Positions 1 through 9,532 of a DNA stretch of 64,000 bases are shown here, one piece after another (within the stretch, counting starts at the first letter, position 1; each line of letters begins with the position of its first letter). A program made the position numbers and the translations under genes. The notes beneath the pieces are model-generated. The model saw only the letters and a list, made by a program, of their open reading frames with translations. It ran no database searches and was not told where the DNA came from. The stretch is from Fidelibacterota bacterium (lineage in GTDB: Bacteria; Fidelibacterota; UBA8477; JABMPR01): the NCBI GenBank assembly GCA_018673925.1, contig JABHBL010000037.1:33566-97565 (forward strand), written 5' to 3'.

Positions 1-330
1 ATCGGCTACCTGGAAACTAAAACCACCAAGATATAACCATCTGGCAGGATGTCTCAATCCCATTGACTTATTATAGATAAGTACTCCAACCAGCAATAAA
101 TACATACCGATAAGAATGAAGTAGCGGAGATGTCTGAAATATTGATGCGGAAATCTGGAAAAGATGATACCCAATATGACAGCAATGGTACCATTCATCA
201 GGTGGCGTTTTAGATAATGCGATGAATCAGCATGCTGAGATGTGGAAGCTGAGTACATCACTACAGAGCCGGCAACAAAAAGTATAATGACTATAATAAA
301 CAATACTTTATCTAGATGAAAATATTTCAC
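1..330 (-). CDS. ftsW: FtsW/RodA/SpoVE-family septal peptidoglycan polymerase, N-terminal part (runs off the left edge)
   Basis: This gene is missing from the ORF track because it has no stop inside the window. Reading the minus strand from a GTG at 330 gives 110 uninterrupted codons. The start overlaps the murD stop as GTGA. The translation begins VKYFHLDKVLFIIVIILF, has two hydrophobic segments (about residues 9-28 and 56-98) and ends in RHPARWLYLGGFSFQVAD. That matches the R-x-A-R-W-L-x-L-G-x-x-x-F-Q segment after the early membrane helices of SEDS proteins. FtsW is a multi-pass inner-membrane glycosyltransferase that works with the FtsI transpeptidase at the septum. Its place directly after murD is the classical dcw order. 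RodA is the alternative, but the context favours FtsW. Confidence 0.88.
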   Translation of the reverse strand, partial: MKYFHLDKVLFIIVIILFVAGSVVMYSASTSQHADSSHYLKRHLMNGTIAVILGIIFSRFPHQYFRHLRYFILIGMYLLLVGVLIYNKSMGLRHPARWLYLGGFSFQVAD

Positions 331-1703
331 ATTGTCCACCCTTCATGGGCTTGAATGAGGCTGCGGAAATGATCGCCACGGACTTCAAAATTTTCAAATT
401 GATCAAAACTTGCGCAGGCTGGTGATAGGAGCAGAACATCACCATCTTCACCATGATCGAGACAATAATTGATGGCTGATTCAATGGTATCAACTTTACG
501 AGTTGGTAAGGCTGGGCTGATCTGAGTCTCAATGATATCGGAAGCTGCTCCCACCAGGAGAACTTCTCGAGTTGATGCTCCTAACTGGGAAATCAGGGTT
601 GTGAAATCACCACCCTTGTCCTTGCCACCCAGGATAAGCCATAGAGGCTGAGGAAAGCTGTGAATTGCCACTTCAGTTGAAGCAATGTTGGTAGCTTTTG
701 AATCATTGTAACAGCGGATGCCCTTGATTTTACCTACATACTCAATTCGATGGGGAACTGCAGAAAAAGTCATGAGTCCTTGAGCCAATATTTCTGGATC
801 GGTGATAAAATCCATGACTGAAGCGACAGCGGCCAGGGCGTTGCTTAAATTGTGCTTTCCTGGTAGAGGTAGTGCTTTGGCAGGTAGAATAGGGCTCCAT
901 TCGCCATCCTGCATGATACCGATAATACCTTCTGCTAGCATGGCATCACCACCGGAGGGACTGGAAACTGAAAAATAACGGCTTTCATCGACAATGAGGT
1001 CATGACGAGACAATTCTGGATCGTCCCTGTTGATAACGGCAGTACAGGTTTCGTCTAAATTTCTCAACATCCCCAGTTTTGATTCATAATAGGCCGTCAG
1101 ACTTGGATACCGGTCAAGATGATCGGGTGTAAGATTCAGAATCACGGCGACATTTGGTTTGAAGGTGTCGATATTGTCTAACTGAAAACTACTGACCTCT
1201 AAAACAAAGATGGGTTTTGTCGATTCTTGTTTCAGACTATCTACGAGCACTTCGGACGCAGCCACACCCACATTTCCACCGAGGAAACTGTCATATCCGG
1301 CAGTTTTTAGCAGATGGTGAATAATATTTACAGTGGTTGTCTTGCCATTTGATCCAGTAACAGCAATAATTGGGGCATCGATAAACCAGGAAGTGAGCTC
1401 AATTTCGGAGTAGAGGGGAATATCCTTGCTTCTGATCTTTTGGATGATATCAGCATTTTCAGGGATACCTGGACTCACAACCACAAAATCACTTTCCAGG
1501 ACATCAGGAGAATGGTAGCCAAATTCGAATTCAGCTTCGATGTCGCTCAGAATCTGACGTTTTTCAGCATCAAACTTATCAGCATCGAATTCGCTGACGA
1601 GAACTTTTGCTCCAAAATGTCGGAGTAAACGTGCTGCACCCATGGCAGAACGTTGGCTGCCCAGGACGGTGACGTTTTTACCAGTAATGTCAGATGTATT
1701 CAT
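327..1703 (-). CDS. murD: UDP-N-acetylmuramoyl-L-alanine--D-glutamate ligase MurD
   Basis: MurD adds D-glutamate to UDP-MurNAc-L-Ala in the cytoplasm, using ATP. The 458-residue product has the usual length. The N-terminal Rossmann-like UDP-binding domain starts with NVTVLGSQRSAMGAA. The central Mur ligase ATP loop is GSNGKTTTVN. The motifs NLTPDHLDRY and PHRIEYVGKIKGIRCYNDSKATN are typical of MurD. The start lies 1 base after the mraY stop, and the stop overlaps the ftsW GTG start, so it is an internal member of the dcw operon. No odd residues were seen. Confidence 0.97.
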   Translation of the reverse strand: MNTSDITGKNVTVLGSQRSAMGAARLLRHFGAKVLVSEFDADKFDAEKRQILSDIEAEFEFGYHSPDVLESDFVVVSPGIPENADIIQKIRSKDIPLYSEIELTSWFIDAPIIAVTGSNGKTTTVNIIHHLLKTAGYDSFLGGNVGVAASEVLVDSLKQESTKPIFVLEVSSFQLDNIDTFKPNVAVILNLTPDHLDRYPSLTAYYESKLGMLRNLDETCTAVINRDDPELSRHDLIVDESRYFSVSSPSGGDAMLAEGIIGIMQDGEWSPILPAKALPLPGKHNLSNALAAVASVMDFITDPEILAQGLMTFSAVPHRIEYVGKIKGIRCYNDSKATNIASTEVAIHSFPQPLWLILGGKDKGGDFTTLISQLGASTREVLLVGAASDIIETQISPALPTRKVDTIESAINYCLDHGEDGDVLLLSPACASFDQFENFEVRGDHFRSLIQAHEGWTM

Positions 1704-1704
1704 A

Positions 1705-2814
1705 TTACCTGATCTTAAATGTTGTCAGTGTTAAAAAGGCAAACAGGATTCCCATGATCCAGAATCGAATCACAACTTTATTCTCGTCCCAACCCTTGAG
1801 TTCAAAATGGTGGTGTATCGGTGCCATGCGAAATAGACGCCGGCCTTCACCATATTTCTTTTTTGTATATTTGAAATAGCGCACTTGAATGATCACAGAG
1901 ATGGACTCAATGATGAAGACACCACCTGCAAAAGGCAGCAGGAACTCTTTCTTCAGCATGACCGCCACCGCCCCAAGTGCGGCACCAAGAGCCAGCGATC
2001 CGGTATCACCCATAAAGACCTCTGCAGGTCGGGCGTTGTACCAGAGAAAACCAAGCGAAGCTCCAATAAGTGCCGCACAAAAGACAGTGAGCTCTCCTGC
2101 ACTAGGGAGATATATGATATTTAAATATTGACTAAAATCTGCACGACCTGTGATATAGGCGATGCCAGCAAAAACCGCCGCTGCAATAGCCATAAGACCT
2201 GAAGCCAGACCATCCAGACCATCACTGAGGTTGACAGAATTGGAGGTGGCAGTAATCACAAAAATGACAAAGGGGATGTATATCCATGCAGACTGCAAAT
2301 CGAAAACCAGATCCTTGAAGAAGGGGAGGGTAGTTGCAGTTTCAACGCCGGAAAATTCAGGATGGAGAACCATCACTGCACCCAAAAATAAACCTAGACT
2401 AATTTGACCCAGAAGTTTGTAGCGGGCGATGAGACCTTTTTTAGATTTTTTAACCGCTTTCAGGTAATCATCTATAAACCCGACGATACCCATCCAAAGC
2501 ACTGAAACGACCATCATTTGGATGTATACATTGTCTAGCCTACCAAACAACAGGGTGGGTACCAGAATGGCACCAATGATTATAAGACCACCCATGGTAG
2601 GGGTCCCGGCCTTGGCAGAGTGGCTTTGAGGACCATCAGTTCGAATGGTTTCCCCAATTTGCATTCCATGCAATTTTTTGATGATCCATGGGCCCACGAT
2701 AAAGGAAAACAACACAGCGGTAATAGCGGCGCTGGCCGAGCGGAAGGAGATATAACGGAATACATTCAATGCAGAGAAATATTCTTGTAGGGGCAACAGT
2801 AAATGATATAACAT
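1705..2814 (-). CDS. mraY: Phospho-N-acetylmuramoyl-pentapeptide-transferase MraY
   Basis: MraY transfers phospho-MurNAc-pentapeptide to undecaprenyl phosphate, making lipid I at the inner membrane. The 369-residue polytopic protein shows the family signatures: DGPQSHSAKAGTPTMGG near residue 60, the aspartate-rich NSVNLSDGLDGLASG, the motif with FMGDTGSLALGAALG, and APIHHHFELKGWDENKVV near the C-terminus. Length and order are standard. The ATG overlaps the murF stop by one base (TAATG), which suggests translational coupling. Confidence 0.97.
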   Translation of the reverse strand: MLYHLLLPLQEYFSALNVFRYISFRSASAAITAVLFSFIVGPWIIKKLHGMQIGETIRTDGPQSHSAKAGTPTMGGLIIIGAILVPTLLFGRLDNVYIQMMVVSVLWMGIVGFIDDYLKAVKKSKKGLIARYKLLGQISLGLFLGAVMVLHPEFSGVETATTLPFFKDLVFDLQSAWIYIPFVIFVITATSNSVNLSDGLDGLASGLMAIAAAVFAGIAYITGRADFSQYLNIIYLPSAGELTVFCAALIGASLGFLWYNARPAEVFMGDTGSLALGAALGAVAVMLKKEFLLPFAGGVFIIESISVIIQVRYFKYTKKKYGEGRRLFRMAPIHHHFELKGWDENKVVIRFWIMGILFAFLTLTTFKIR

Positions 2815-4181
2815 TAGATGTTTTCCTTATAGGCATTGACATAATCTTCCAGCTGCATTCCGCGAGAACCTTTTAGATAAACCAGATCACCGGGCTTCAC
2901 TTCGTCTAGAAAATGTTGGAGTGATTTTGCTTTGTTATTGTTGTAATACAGAGACCTAAAGCCTTGTTCTTTAAGATGATGAGCAGAGTTAGCAACTTCC
3001 TCACCAAATAAAATGATATGATCAAATCTGGCTTTCAGCATTTGGGCAGCAGCACTTATATGCGATTCGATACTCTGAACGCCCAATTCCAGCATGTCGG
3101 CAAAGATCAGGATTTTACGAGCGGAACTGTTTATTTCAGACATGGTTTCAAAGCCGGCTTTGGCACTTGCAGGATTGGCGTTGTAGGCATCATTGTAAAA
3201 ATGAACACCGCCAACTTCTTCGTGCTGCATACGTCCAGCTTCACCAGAATAATCTTCAAGGGCTTCCTGAAGCTGATCGAAGCGAATTCCATTTTGTAAA
3301 GAGATAGTAGCTGCAGCGGCTGCATTAAGAGCGATAGCCTTACCAGGTTGACCCAAATGAGCAGAGTATTTCCTGAATTGAAGGTCATAACATCCTGTTT
3401 TATCAGGTCCAGTCATCGTGAAACTGCGCTCGGTTTCTTTTTTAAAGCTATAGGGCACATGATTGGTGCAACCCTGACCTAATTCAGCCACCCGTTCATC
3501 ATCCAGATTCACAAAGGCGCGCCCACCATTTGCTCCCAGATATTGAAATAGTTCACCCTTGGTTGCTTGAATAGTTTCGATGTCATTGAAAAACTCAGTG
3601 TGCGCCAAACTGATATTGGTAATAGTACCTTGATCTGGCAGTGCAATATTACATAGATACCGGATGTCACCTTTTTGACTGGCGCCCATTTCAATAACTG
3701 CCATCTCGTGGGATTTATTCAATTTTAAAAGGGTCAATGGTAAACCAATATGATTATTAAAATTACCATCTGTTGAGAGCACGGAGAAGCGCTTGCTAAG
3801 AATATGCGTAAGCAAGTTCTTGGTGGATGTTTTTCCATTTGTCCCCGTAATCGCGATGAGGGGTATCTTAAAAAGTTTCCGGTGTGCAGTGGCAAGGTCA
3901 GCAAGAGATTTGACCGGATCCTCTGTCATTATCAGAGGGATGGAAGCGTCCCAATCTTCACATCCGTCCCAGGAAGTGGAGGCCATGACTGCTGAAGCGC
4001 CACGGGAAATGGCTTTTGGGATAAAGTCATGACCATCCACTTGGGAACCGATAAATGCAACGAAGAGGTCTCCGGCATTTAAGCTTCGAGTATCAATACT
4101 GACACCGGTAATGGGGGACATGATGGCCCCCTTAATGTTTACATCAGGGAGCGACGTAATGGTATTAGGCAGAATAGCCAT
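2814..4181 (-). CDS. murF: UDP-N-acetylmuramoyl-tripeptide--D-alanyl-D-alanine ligase MurF
   Basis: MurF adds the D-Ala-D-Ala dipeptide to UDP-MurNAc-tripeptide. The 455-residue product has the N-terminal substrate domain (GVSIDTRSLNAGDLFVA), the ATP-binding loop ITGTNGKTSTKNLL, and the C-terminal ligase domain with YNDAYNANPASAKAG and FADMLELG. It overlaps the end of murE by 17 bases. The next gene, mraY, begins on its stop codon. It is cytoplasmic and acts just before lipid I formation. Confidence 0.96.
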   Translation of the reverse strand: MAILPNTITSLPDVNIKGAIMSPITGVSIDTRSLNAGDLFVAFIGSQVDGHDFIPKAISRGASAVMASTSWDGCEDWDASIPLIMTEDPVKSLADLATAHRKLFKIPLIAITGTNGKTSTKNLLTHILSKRFSVLSTDGNFNNHIGLPLTLLKLNKSHEMAVIEMGASQKGDIRYLCNIALPDQGTITNISLAHTEFFNDIETIQATKGELFQYLGANGGRAFVNLDDERVAELGQGCTNHVPYSFKKETERSFTMTGPDKTGCYDLQFRKYSAHLGQPGKAIALNAAAAATISLQNGIRFDQLQEALEDYSGEAGRMQHEEVGGVHFYNDAYNANPASAKAGFETMSEINSSARKILIFADMLELGVQSIESHISAAAQMLKARFDHIILFGEEVANSAHHLKEQGFRSLYYNNNKAKSLQHFLDEVKPGDLVYLKGSRGMQLEDYVNAYKENI

Positions 4182-5637
4182 GCTGCTCCATGAATTGATC
4201 TACAATTGTCATATCACTAAAAGGTTTGCGTTCACCCATGATTTCCTGGTAAGGCTCGTGGCCCTTGCCCAATACGGCGACGATATCGCCGGGCTCAGCC
4301 TCGAGTAAGGCAGCGTTTATGGCCTCAGTTCGATCCTGAATGATGCTATAATTTGACCGCTCTCCGCAACCTGCTATTATTTCCTGGATGATGTTGAGAG
4401 GTGCTTCCGTTCGTGGATTATCATCGGTGATAATGGCTTTGCTTGAAAGTCGAGTGGCAATTTCACCCATAATTGGTCGCTTACCCTTATCCCTGTCGCC
4501 ACCACAACCAAAAACAGTGATGAGACGATTGTCTGGATAGGATTCAGCCAGAGTAGATAGTACTGTTTTCATGGCATCAGGGGTATGGGCATAGTCCACA
4601 AAGACCTGAAATGGGGCCTGGTTAACAATCTTTTCCAATCGACCAGGTACCATGGGGAGCGATTTGGCTGAGAGCTCCACCTTTTCAATATCACACTCCA
4701 ACTCTATGGCCGCAGCATAGGCTGCCAGAAAATTATAATAGTTGAAGGTCCCAACCGTGTTTACCTGTACAACTCTTTGTCCATAGGGAGTATCCAGGGT
4801 AAGTTCAACACCGTGTCTGTTAATTGAATGGTCTAGAATTCTGTATTCAGCATTAGAGTTATAGCCATAGCGGATGATTTTCGCTACACAGACTTCGATT
4901 ATTCTTTCTGCATGGGGATCATCCATATTCACAATAGCCACAGATTCTTTTGGCAGCCCCTTGAAAAGCAATTGTTTGGCAGCAAGGTAGTCTTCCAGGG
5001 AACCATGATAATCCAGATGATCCTGAGTGAGATTGGTATAGACTGCGACATCAAAAGTGAGACCGTCTACACGGTTTTGTGAAAGTGCGTGCGAGGAAAC
5101 CTCAAGCGTCACTGCTTTGGCTCCGTGAGCCACAAATTCAGCTAAAATTTCATATAAATTAGCAGACTCTGGTGTGGTATGCATGAGATCAATGTCCACA
5201 TCATCCATCTGGGCGCCAGTAGTACCGATGCGTCCCGCTTTAGATCCACTTTTATCGAGGAGATGCTGTACAAAATAATTTGTTGTGGTTTTGCCATTTG
5301 TTCCCGTGATGGCAACCAGCTTCAAACCCTCTTCAGGGTGTCCAAAATAGGTTGAGGCGATAACAGGCAATGCCAATCTGGAATCTTGTACCAATATTGA
5401 AACTATATTTTCTGGGATGACAAAATCTGAGCGATCATATACGATGACCTGAGCACCATTTTCTATGGCTGTATAGATAAAATCATGACCATCAGTAATG
5501 AGACCACGAACTGCGATAAATAGATGTCCCTGTTGAACCTGTCTAGAATCATAGCTGATACCTGTGACTTCGGTTTTCAGATCACCGCCTGCTTCTAAAA
5601 TATCTGGAACCTGATTTATGATATTAGTCAATTGCAT
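4165..5637 (-). CDS. murE: UDP-N-acetylmuramoyl-L-alanyl-D-glutamate--2,6-diaminopimelate ligase MurE
   Basis: MurE adds the third stem-peptide residue. The 490-residue protein has the N-terminal domain (VTGISYDSRQVQQGHLFIA), the P-loop ITGTNGKTTTNYF, a catalytic region with HTTPESANLYEIL and TLEVSSHALSQNRVDG, and a C-terminal domain with TDDNPRTEAP. The DNPR motif is the signature of meso-diaminopimelate specificity rather than lysine, so the cell wall is probably A1-gamma type as in most Gram-negatives. The start overlaps the ftsI stop (TAATG). Confidence 0.96.
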   Translation of the reverse strand: MQLTNIINQVPDILEAGGDLKTEVTGISYDSRQVQQGHLFIAVRGLITDGHDFIYTAIENGAQVIVYDRSDFVIPENIVSILVQDSRLALPVIASTYFGHPEEGLKLVAITGTNGKTTTNYFVQHLLDKSGSKAGRIGTTGAQMDDVDIDLMHTTPESANLYEILAEFVAHGAKAVTLEVSSHALSQNRVDGLTFDVAVYTNLTQDHLDYHGSLEDYLAAKQLLFKGLPKESVAIVNMDDPHAERIIEVCVAKIIRYGYNSNAEYRILDHSINRHGVELTLDTPYGQRVVQVNTVGTFNYYNFLAAYAAAIELECDIEKVELSAKSLPMVPGRLEKIVNQAPFQVFVDYAHTPDAMKTVLSTLAESYPDNRLITVFGCGGDRDKGKRPIMGEIATRLSSKAIITDDNPRTEAPLNIIQEIIAGCGERSNYSIIQDRTEAINAALLEAEPGDIVAVLGKGHEPYQEIMGERKPFSDMTIVDQFMEQHGYSA

Positions 5638-7610
5638 TATTCACCCAAATAGATTTCTACAGATTGACCTGTTTTAAGTGTTTTTCCCGCAGCTGGTACT
5701 TGCCTGATGACTCGTCCACTTCCGTGGGGGATTGGCTTAAGTCCCATGGCATAAAGCCCTGAAAGACTCATCTTCAGGCTCATACCCTTTAAATCGGGCA
5801 TGGTGACTTGAGCAGCGTTGACTTTTAGGACTGGGAGAGAGGCGCTCAGTAACTGACCCTGAAGTGACCGTTTCGCTTCATTGATACTTTCATCTCTGTC
5901 TTTTGGTACAGAGGCCTGTAGGTAAGGCTCTGCATCTCGCCCCTTAAGATTGTATATCCGACGATAAATTTCCTTGGCTATTGGAGCTGCCACCATACCG
6001 CCGGTGTAACCGCCTGATCTGGGGTGATCCACGGTAACGATCAATGTGTATTCAGGATCATCAGAGGGATAAAAACTGGCGAATGAAGCAATATATTCAC
6101 TTACGTATTTGCCATTTTTCAATTTTTTAGCAGTACCAGTCTTGCCAGCAATTTTCAGGTTGGGCAGAAATGCTTTATTCCCTGTCCCTTGTGAGACAGC
6201 TTTCTCAAGAATATCAGACATGGTATGCATGGTCTTTTCCGAGGCGACACGGCGCAATGCATCCATACGGTCAATTTTTTGCTCATGACCTTTAGGTGTT
6301 TTGAGTTTTTGGATAAGCTGTGGTTTCATAAGTACACCACCGTTTCCAATGGCGGAGTAGGCCATGGCCATCTGAAGTGTTGTCACAGAGACTTCATAGC
6401 CGATAGCGATTTCTGATTTTGATAATTCAGACCAGCTCTTATTGTTTTTAAGAGAACCGCTGCTCTCATAGGGGAATTGAATGCCACTTTTTTCGCTGAA
6501 TCCAAATTTCCTGGCAGTATTAAACATTTTTGATTCATCAAGGACTTGAACTGCTTTAATGATTCCGATATTGGATGAATTTTGCAGAACTTCTGCAAAG
6601 GTCAGGTTGTCAAAAGATTTCCAATCCTTTACATCTATCCCATGAATTGAGTATTTGCCACCCTCACAATCAAAAACGTCCATGGGGTGGACTTTGTTTT
6701 CTTCAATCAGCGCTGTAGCACCAACCACCTTGAATGTGGAACCTGGTTCAAAGGCTGACATGATTGGGTGGGCAATCAGGGATGCTTCAGTGATTTTTGC
6801 TCGAGAATTGGGATTAAAGGTCGGTATGTTGGCCAGGGCCAGGATTTCGCCCGTATTTGGATCAACCAGAATTGCTTCAGCTTTATCTGCTTTATGCTTT
6901 TCTACTGCCTCACGCAATTCTTCTTCGATAATAATTTGTATGTCTACATCAATTGTGAGAAAACAATCATCACCATTAATGGGTTTTTGTTCCCTAAATC
7001 CACCCCTGATTCTGGTGTTTCCATGACCATCAGAACCAAGTTCTCTCCAACCATCAATTCCAGCCAGTTGATGATTGTAATGATCTTCCAGGCCCGATAA
7101 TCCATGGTTTTCAGTTCCGACAAAACCAAGTAAGGGGGCCGCTACATCACCATAGGGATAATAGCGTCGCACGTTGGACTGAACCTGGACACCAATAGGG
7201 AGGGGACTCTGGCTTAATTCGCGACCAATTAACGGATTCACGTCTTTCTCCAGATAGACAAATGACTTTTTGGTTTTGAGTTTGTTTAGATAGTAGCGTT
7301 TAGATTTGTTGAATGTTTTACTAAACAGTCTGGCGACGGCATCCTTATCCTTCACTTGAGCAGGGTGAGCTGCAAATGTGAAATGCTCTATGTTATCGGT
7401 GAGTTTTTTGCCGTTCCGATCATAAAAATTTCCACGTAATGGTGATATAGCTACCTTGTCTTCAAATTGAGATTGGAGAGCCGTACCAAGATTGTCAGGA
7501 TCAATCACTTGGATATAAAACATCTTGAGCACCAGGGCAGCCCAGACCATGATGGAGGTAACCACTACGAAAATGTAGCGTCCTCGAAATTTTTTATAGG
7601 TCATACTCAT
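5637..7610 (-). CDS. ftsI: Septal penicillin-binding protein (FtsI/PBP2-3 class) with C-terminal PASTA domain
   Basis: This is a D,D-transpeptidase that crosslinks septal peptidoglycan together with FtsW. The 657-residue protein has one N-terminal membrane helix (YIFVVVTSIMVWAALVLKMF), a dimerisation domain with FYDRNGKKLTDN, and the transpeptidase domain. The active-site motifs are SAFEPGSTFK (SxxK), SSN and KTGTAKK. The last 60 residues (VTMPDLKGMSLKMSLSGLY onward) form a PASTA domain. PASTA is usual in Firmicutes and Bacteroidota-type FtsI but absent from E. coli FtsI. The ATG overlaps the ftsL stop as ATGA. Confidence 0.95.
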   Translation of the reverse strand: MSMTYKKFRGRYIFVVVTSIMVWAALVLKMFYIQVIDPDNLGTALQSQFEDKVAISPLRGNFYDRNGKKLTDNIEHFTFAAHPAQVKDKDAVARLFSKTFNKSKRYYLNKLKTKKSFVYLEKDVNPLIGRELSQSPLPIGVQVQSNVRRYYPYGDVAAPLLGFVGTENHGLSGLEDHYNHQLAGIDGWRELGSDGHGNTRIRGGFREQKPINGDDCFLTIDVDIQIIIEEELREAVEKHKADKAEAILVDPNTGEILALANIPTFNPNSRAKITEASLIAHPIMSAFEPGSTFKVVGATALIEENKVHPMDVFDCEGGKYSIHGIDVKDWKSFDNLTFAEVLQNSSNIGIIKAVQVLDESKMFNTARKFGFSEKSGIQFPYESSGSLKNNKSWSELSKSEIAIGYEVSVTTLQMAMAYSAIGNGGVLMKPQLIQKLKTPKGHEQKIDRMDALRRVASEKTMHTMSDILEKAVSQGTGNKAFLPNLKIAGKTGTAKKLKNGKYVSEYIASFASFYPSDDPEYTLIVTVDHPRSGGYTGGMVAAPIAKEIYRRIYNLKGRDAEPYLQASVPKDRDESINEAKRSLQGQLLSASLPVLKVNAAQVTMPDLKGMSLKMSLSGLYAMGLKPIPHGSGRVIRQVPAAGKTLKTGQSVEIYLGE

Positions 7611-7906
7611 TTGAGCTTGACCCTGACTTCCCGTGTTTCAGGGTCTGGCTGGATAAGGCCCAGCTTTTCCCGAGCAAGTTTGGAGAGTTTATCTGGTCGA
7701 TGAAGGCGATTCCGCTCGCTTTGCACCAGATTGTATTCGCCACGTAGTTTGATTTCACTGGTACGAAGTGAATCCAGCTTCAATTCGCTGGCTCTAACCT
7801 CTTCACCAAGCCATATATAGAGAAAGAGTAAACTTGCTACCACAGGGATCATTCCGATATAGAGAATCGTCTTAAGGATTTCGCTACGAGTTTCAGTCTG
7901 CCGCAT
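7607..7906 (-). CDS. ftsL: FtsL-like bitopic cell division protein
   Basis: This is a small protein with one membrane helix (TILYIGMIPVVASLLFLYIWLG) and an extracytoplasmic coiled-coil segment (RASELKLDSLRTSEIKLRGEYNLVQSERNRL). It ends in LAREKLGLIQPDPETREVRV, a pattern common to FtsL/DivIC proteins. Its place between rsmH and ftsI supports the call because sequence conservation in FtsL is low. The ORF track starts at 7981. I prefer the internal ATG at 7906 (MRQTETRSEILK), which gives 99 residues and a 14-base overlap with rsmH. The upstream extension is only rsmH read in another frame. Confidence 0.82.
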   Translation of the reverse strand: MRQTETRSEILKTILYIGMIPVVASLLFLYIWLGEEVRASELKLDSLRTSEIKLRGEYNLVQSERNRLHRPDKLSKLAREKLGLIQPDPETREVRVKLK

Positions 7907-8843
7907 GCGACGTCCTTTCAGCAACCCGAAGTTTTGCACTGCGTGCCCGTGGATTTGATTCGGATTCCTCCTTGCTGGCAATAACTGGCTTCCCAGAAAT
8001 TCGCTTGAGGAGGGGGATTTTTATTTCGCTATCATGCATGCCAGGTTGTCGTGGAATATCCTGAGACAGATCGCGGAAATGGTTTTTCACCATGCGATCT
8101 TCCAATGAGTGGTAGGAGATAACTGCAAGACGACCGCCAGGGGCCAATACTTGAATTGCCGTATTCAGAACGGTCTCCAAAACTTCCATTTCTCGATTGA
8201 CTTCTATTCTGAAGGCCTGGAATACGCGGGCGAGAGACTTATTTCGAAACCGTGGATCAACACAACCTGCTACCGCCTCGCGGAGCTCATCAATTTGCGT
8301 CAATCTCTTATTGGTTCTCATATCCACAATTTTTCGCGCAATCCTGCGGCTATTCCTTTCCTCTCCAAAGCGGTACATGATGTCTGCAAGTTGTTCCTGC
8401 GAGTATTCATTAATAACCGTTTCAGCGGTAAACTCATTTGATCTGTCAAAGCGCATATCCAGTGGACCATCAAGACTGAAAGCGAATCCCCTTTCTGGAT
8501 CATCCAGAGAGAATGAATTCAGTCCAAGATCAAGAAGGATCCCATGGACTTGCGTGAGTTTCAGGTCGTTTAGTACCTGATCCAAATTCTCAAAATTTGT
8601 GCACCTCAGGTGCAGGGTTTGCTTAATTAGGGAAGTGTCGAATTGTGCGAGGGCAGATTCATCCTGATCGATACCGATCAGTGTTGCATCAGCATTTAAC
8701 AGTAAGGATATAGCTTTGGAGTGTCCACCGAGACCGAAGGTGCCATCTATGTATACGCCAGATCGATCGTTGATCATCAGCGCGCAAACCTCGTCCACCA
8801 GTACTGGTGTGTGACGAAATTTCGGCTGATTTACCTGATTCAC
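7893..8843 (-). CDS. rsmH: 16S rRNA (cytosine(1402)-N(4))-methyltransferase RsmH (MraW)
   Basis: RsmH methylates N4 of C1402 in the P-site region of 16S rRNA, using S-adenosylmethionine. The 316-residue protein has the N-terminal HTPVLVDEVCALM, the SAM-binding loop DGTFGLGGHSKAI followed by GIDQDESAL, and the conserved LDLGLNSFSLDDPERGFAFS, LARVFQAFRIEVN and ISYHSLEDRMVKNHF. The start overlaps the mraZ stop as ATGA. This is its standard place, second in the dcw operon. Confidence 0.97.
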   Translation of the reverse strand: MNQVNQPKFRHTPVLVDEVCALMINDRSGVYIDGTFGLGGHSKAISLLLNADATLIGIDQDESALAQFDTSLIKQTLHLRCTNFENLDQVLNDLKLTQVHGILLDLGLNSFSLDDPERGFAFSLDGPLDMRFDRSNEFTAETVINEYSQEQLADIMYRFGEERNSRRIARKIVDMRTNKRLTQIDELREAVAGCVDPRFRNKSLARVFQAFRIEVNREMEVLETVLNTAIQVLAPGGRLAVISYHSLEDRMVKNHFRDLSQDIPRQPGMHDSEIKIPLLKRISGKPVIASKEESESNPRARSAKLRVAERTSHAAD

Positions 8844-9301
8844 GATGATCGAGTGTACTTGTCAATGGCTTCTATATCCTCAGCATCAAGTTGGAACTCA
8901 GTTTCCTCATAGCGTTTGAGAATGTCCGGATCCCAAATTTCGATTTCGTCGATCATCCCAATAATCACGACTTCTTTGTCAACCCCTGCATGCTGCAGGA
9001 GGTTTGCCGGTATCGCAACGCGACCCTGGCTATCGAATTTCAGGGGGGTGGCAAATCGAGTAGCCTGTCGTTTGTAGGCTCTGTGTGCTCGAAGTTTAGA
9101 AGAAAGCGTTAGTAACTCTTGTTCCTTCTCGCGCCATTTGTCAAGTGAGTATACTGCAATATTCTCTTCTCCCCCTCGTGTCACCACGAAGGTGTCCTCA
9201 CTTGTCTCCGGTAACGCTTTGCGAAATTTCGCAGGAATGTTCAATCGACCTTTTGCATCAATTGAATAACGAAATTCGCCTGTAAATGTGTTAGTTCCCA
9301 T
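8840..9301 (-). CDS. mraZ: Transcriptional regulator MraZ
   Basis: MraZ is an AbrB-fold DNA-binding regulator that heads the division operon and usually represses it. The 153-residue product has two SpoVT/AbrB-type half-domains, EFRYSIDAKGRLNIPAKFRKAL near the N-terminus and FDSQGRVAIPANLLQHAGV near residue 90. That is the tandem arrangement of the family. The upstream region carries repeated TGGG boxes (see the promoter entry), consistent with autoregulation. The length is normal. Confidence 0.96.
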   Translation of the reverse strand: MGTNTFTGEFRYSIDAKGRLNIPAKFRKALPETSEDTFVVTRGGEENIAVYSLDKWREKEQELLTLSSKLRAHRAYKRQATRFATPLKFDSQGRVAIPANLLQHAGVDKEVVIIGMIDEIEIWDPDILKRYEETEFQLDAEDIEAIDKYTRSS

Positions 9302-9324
9302 TTCCCGTTTCAGCTTTCTAATAG

Positions 9325-9374
9325 TAGGGATTATTACCCACTATTAACCATAAGTTAGGGATGACAACCCACAA
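9325..9374 (-). promoter_or_regulatory. Candidate mraZ promoter overlapped by MraZ-type TGGGT boxes
   Basis: On the minus strand upstream of mraZ there is TGGGT, then ATGGT 21 bases later, then TGGGT 10 bases after that (plus-strand copies near 9367, 9346 and 9336). This helical spacing resembles known MraZ operators, which are TGGG repeats about 10 bases apart. A possible core promoter, TTGTCA (9362-9367) and TAATAG (9341-9346), lies within the boxes, but its spacer is 15 bases and therefore short. The boxes are seen in the sequence. Their function is inferred. Confidence 0.45.
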
Positions 9375-9532
9375 ATCAAGAAAAAATGGTAAAATTATAC
9401 GATATAATTCAGTGTGTAGGGTGGAGAAGGTGATGTTTACAGTGCCAAATTATACACTTGAAAAAATGCATAAATATATAAATAACAACATAATACAAAT
9501 TGTTTATGATGAAAAGAATTTACGAGTTGGAG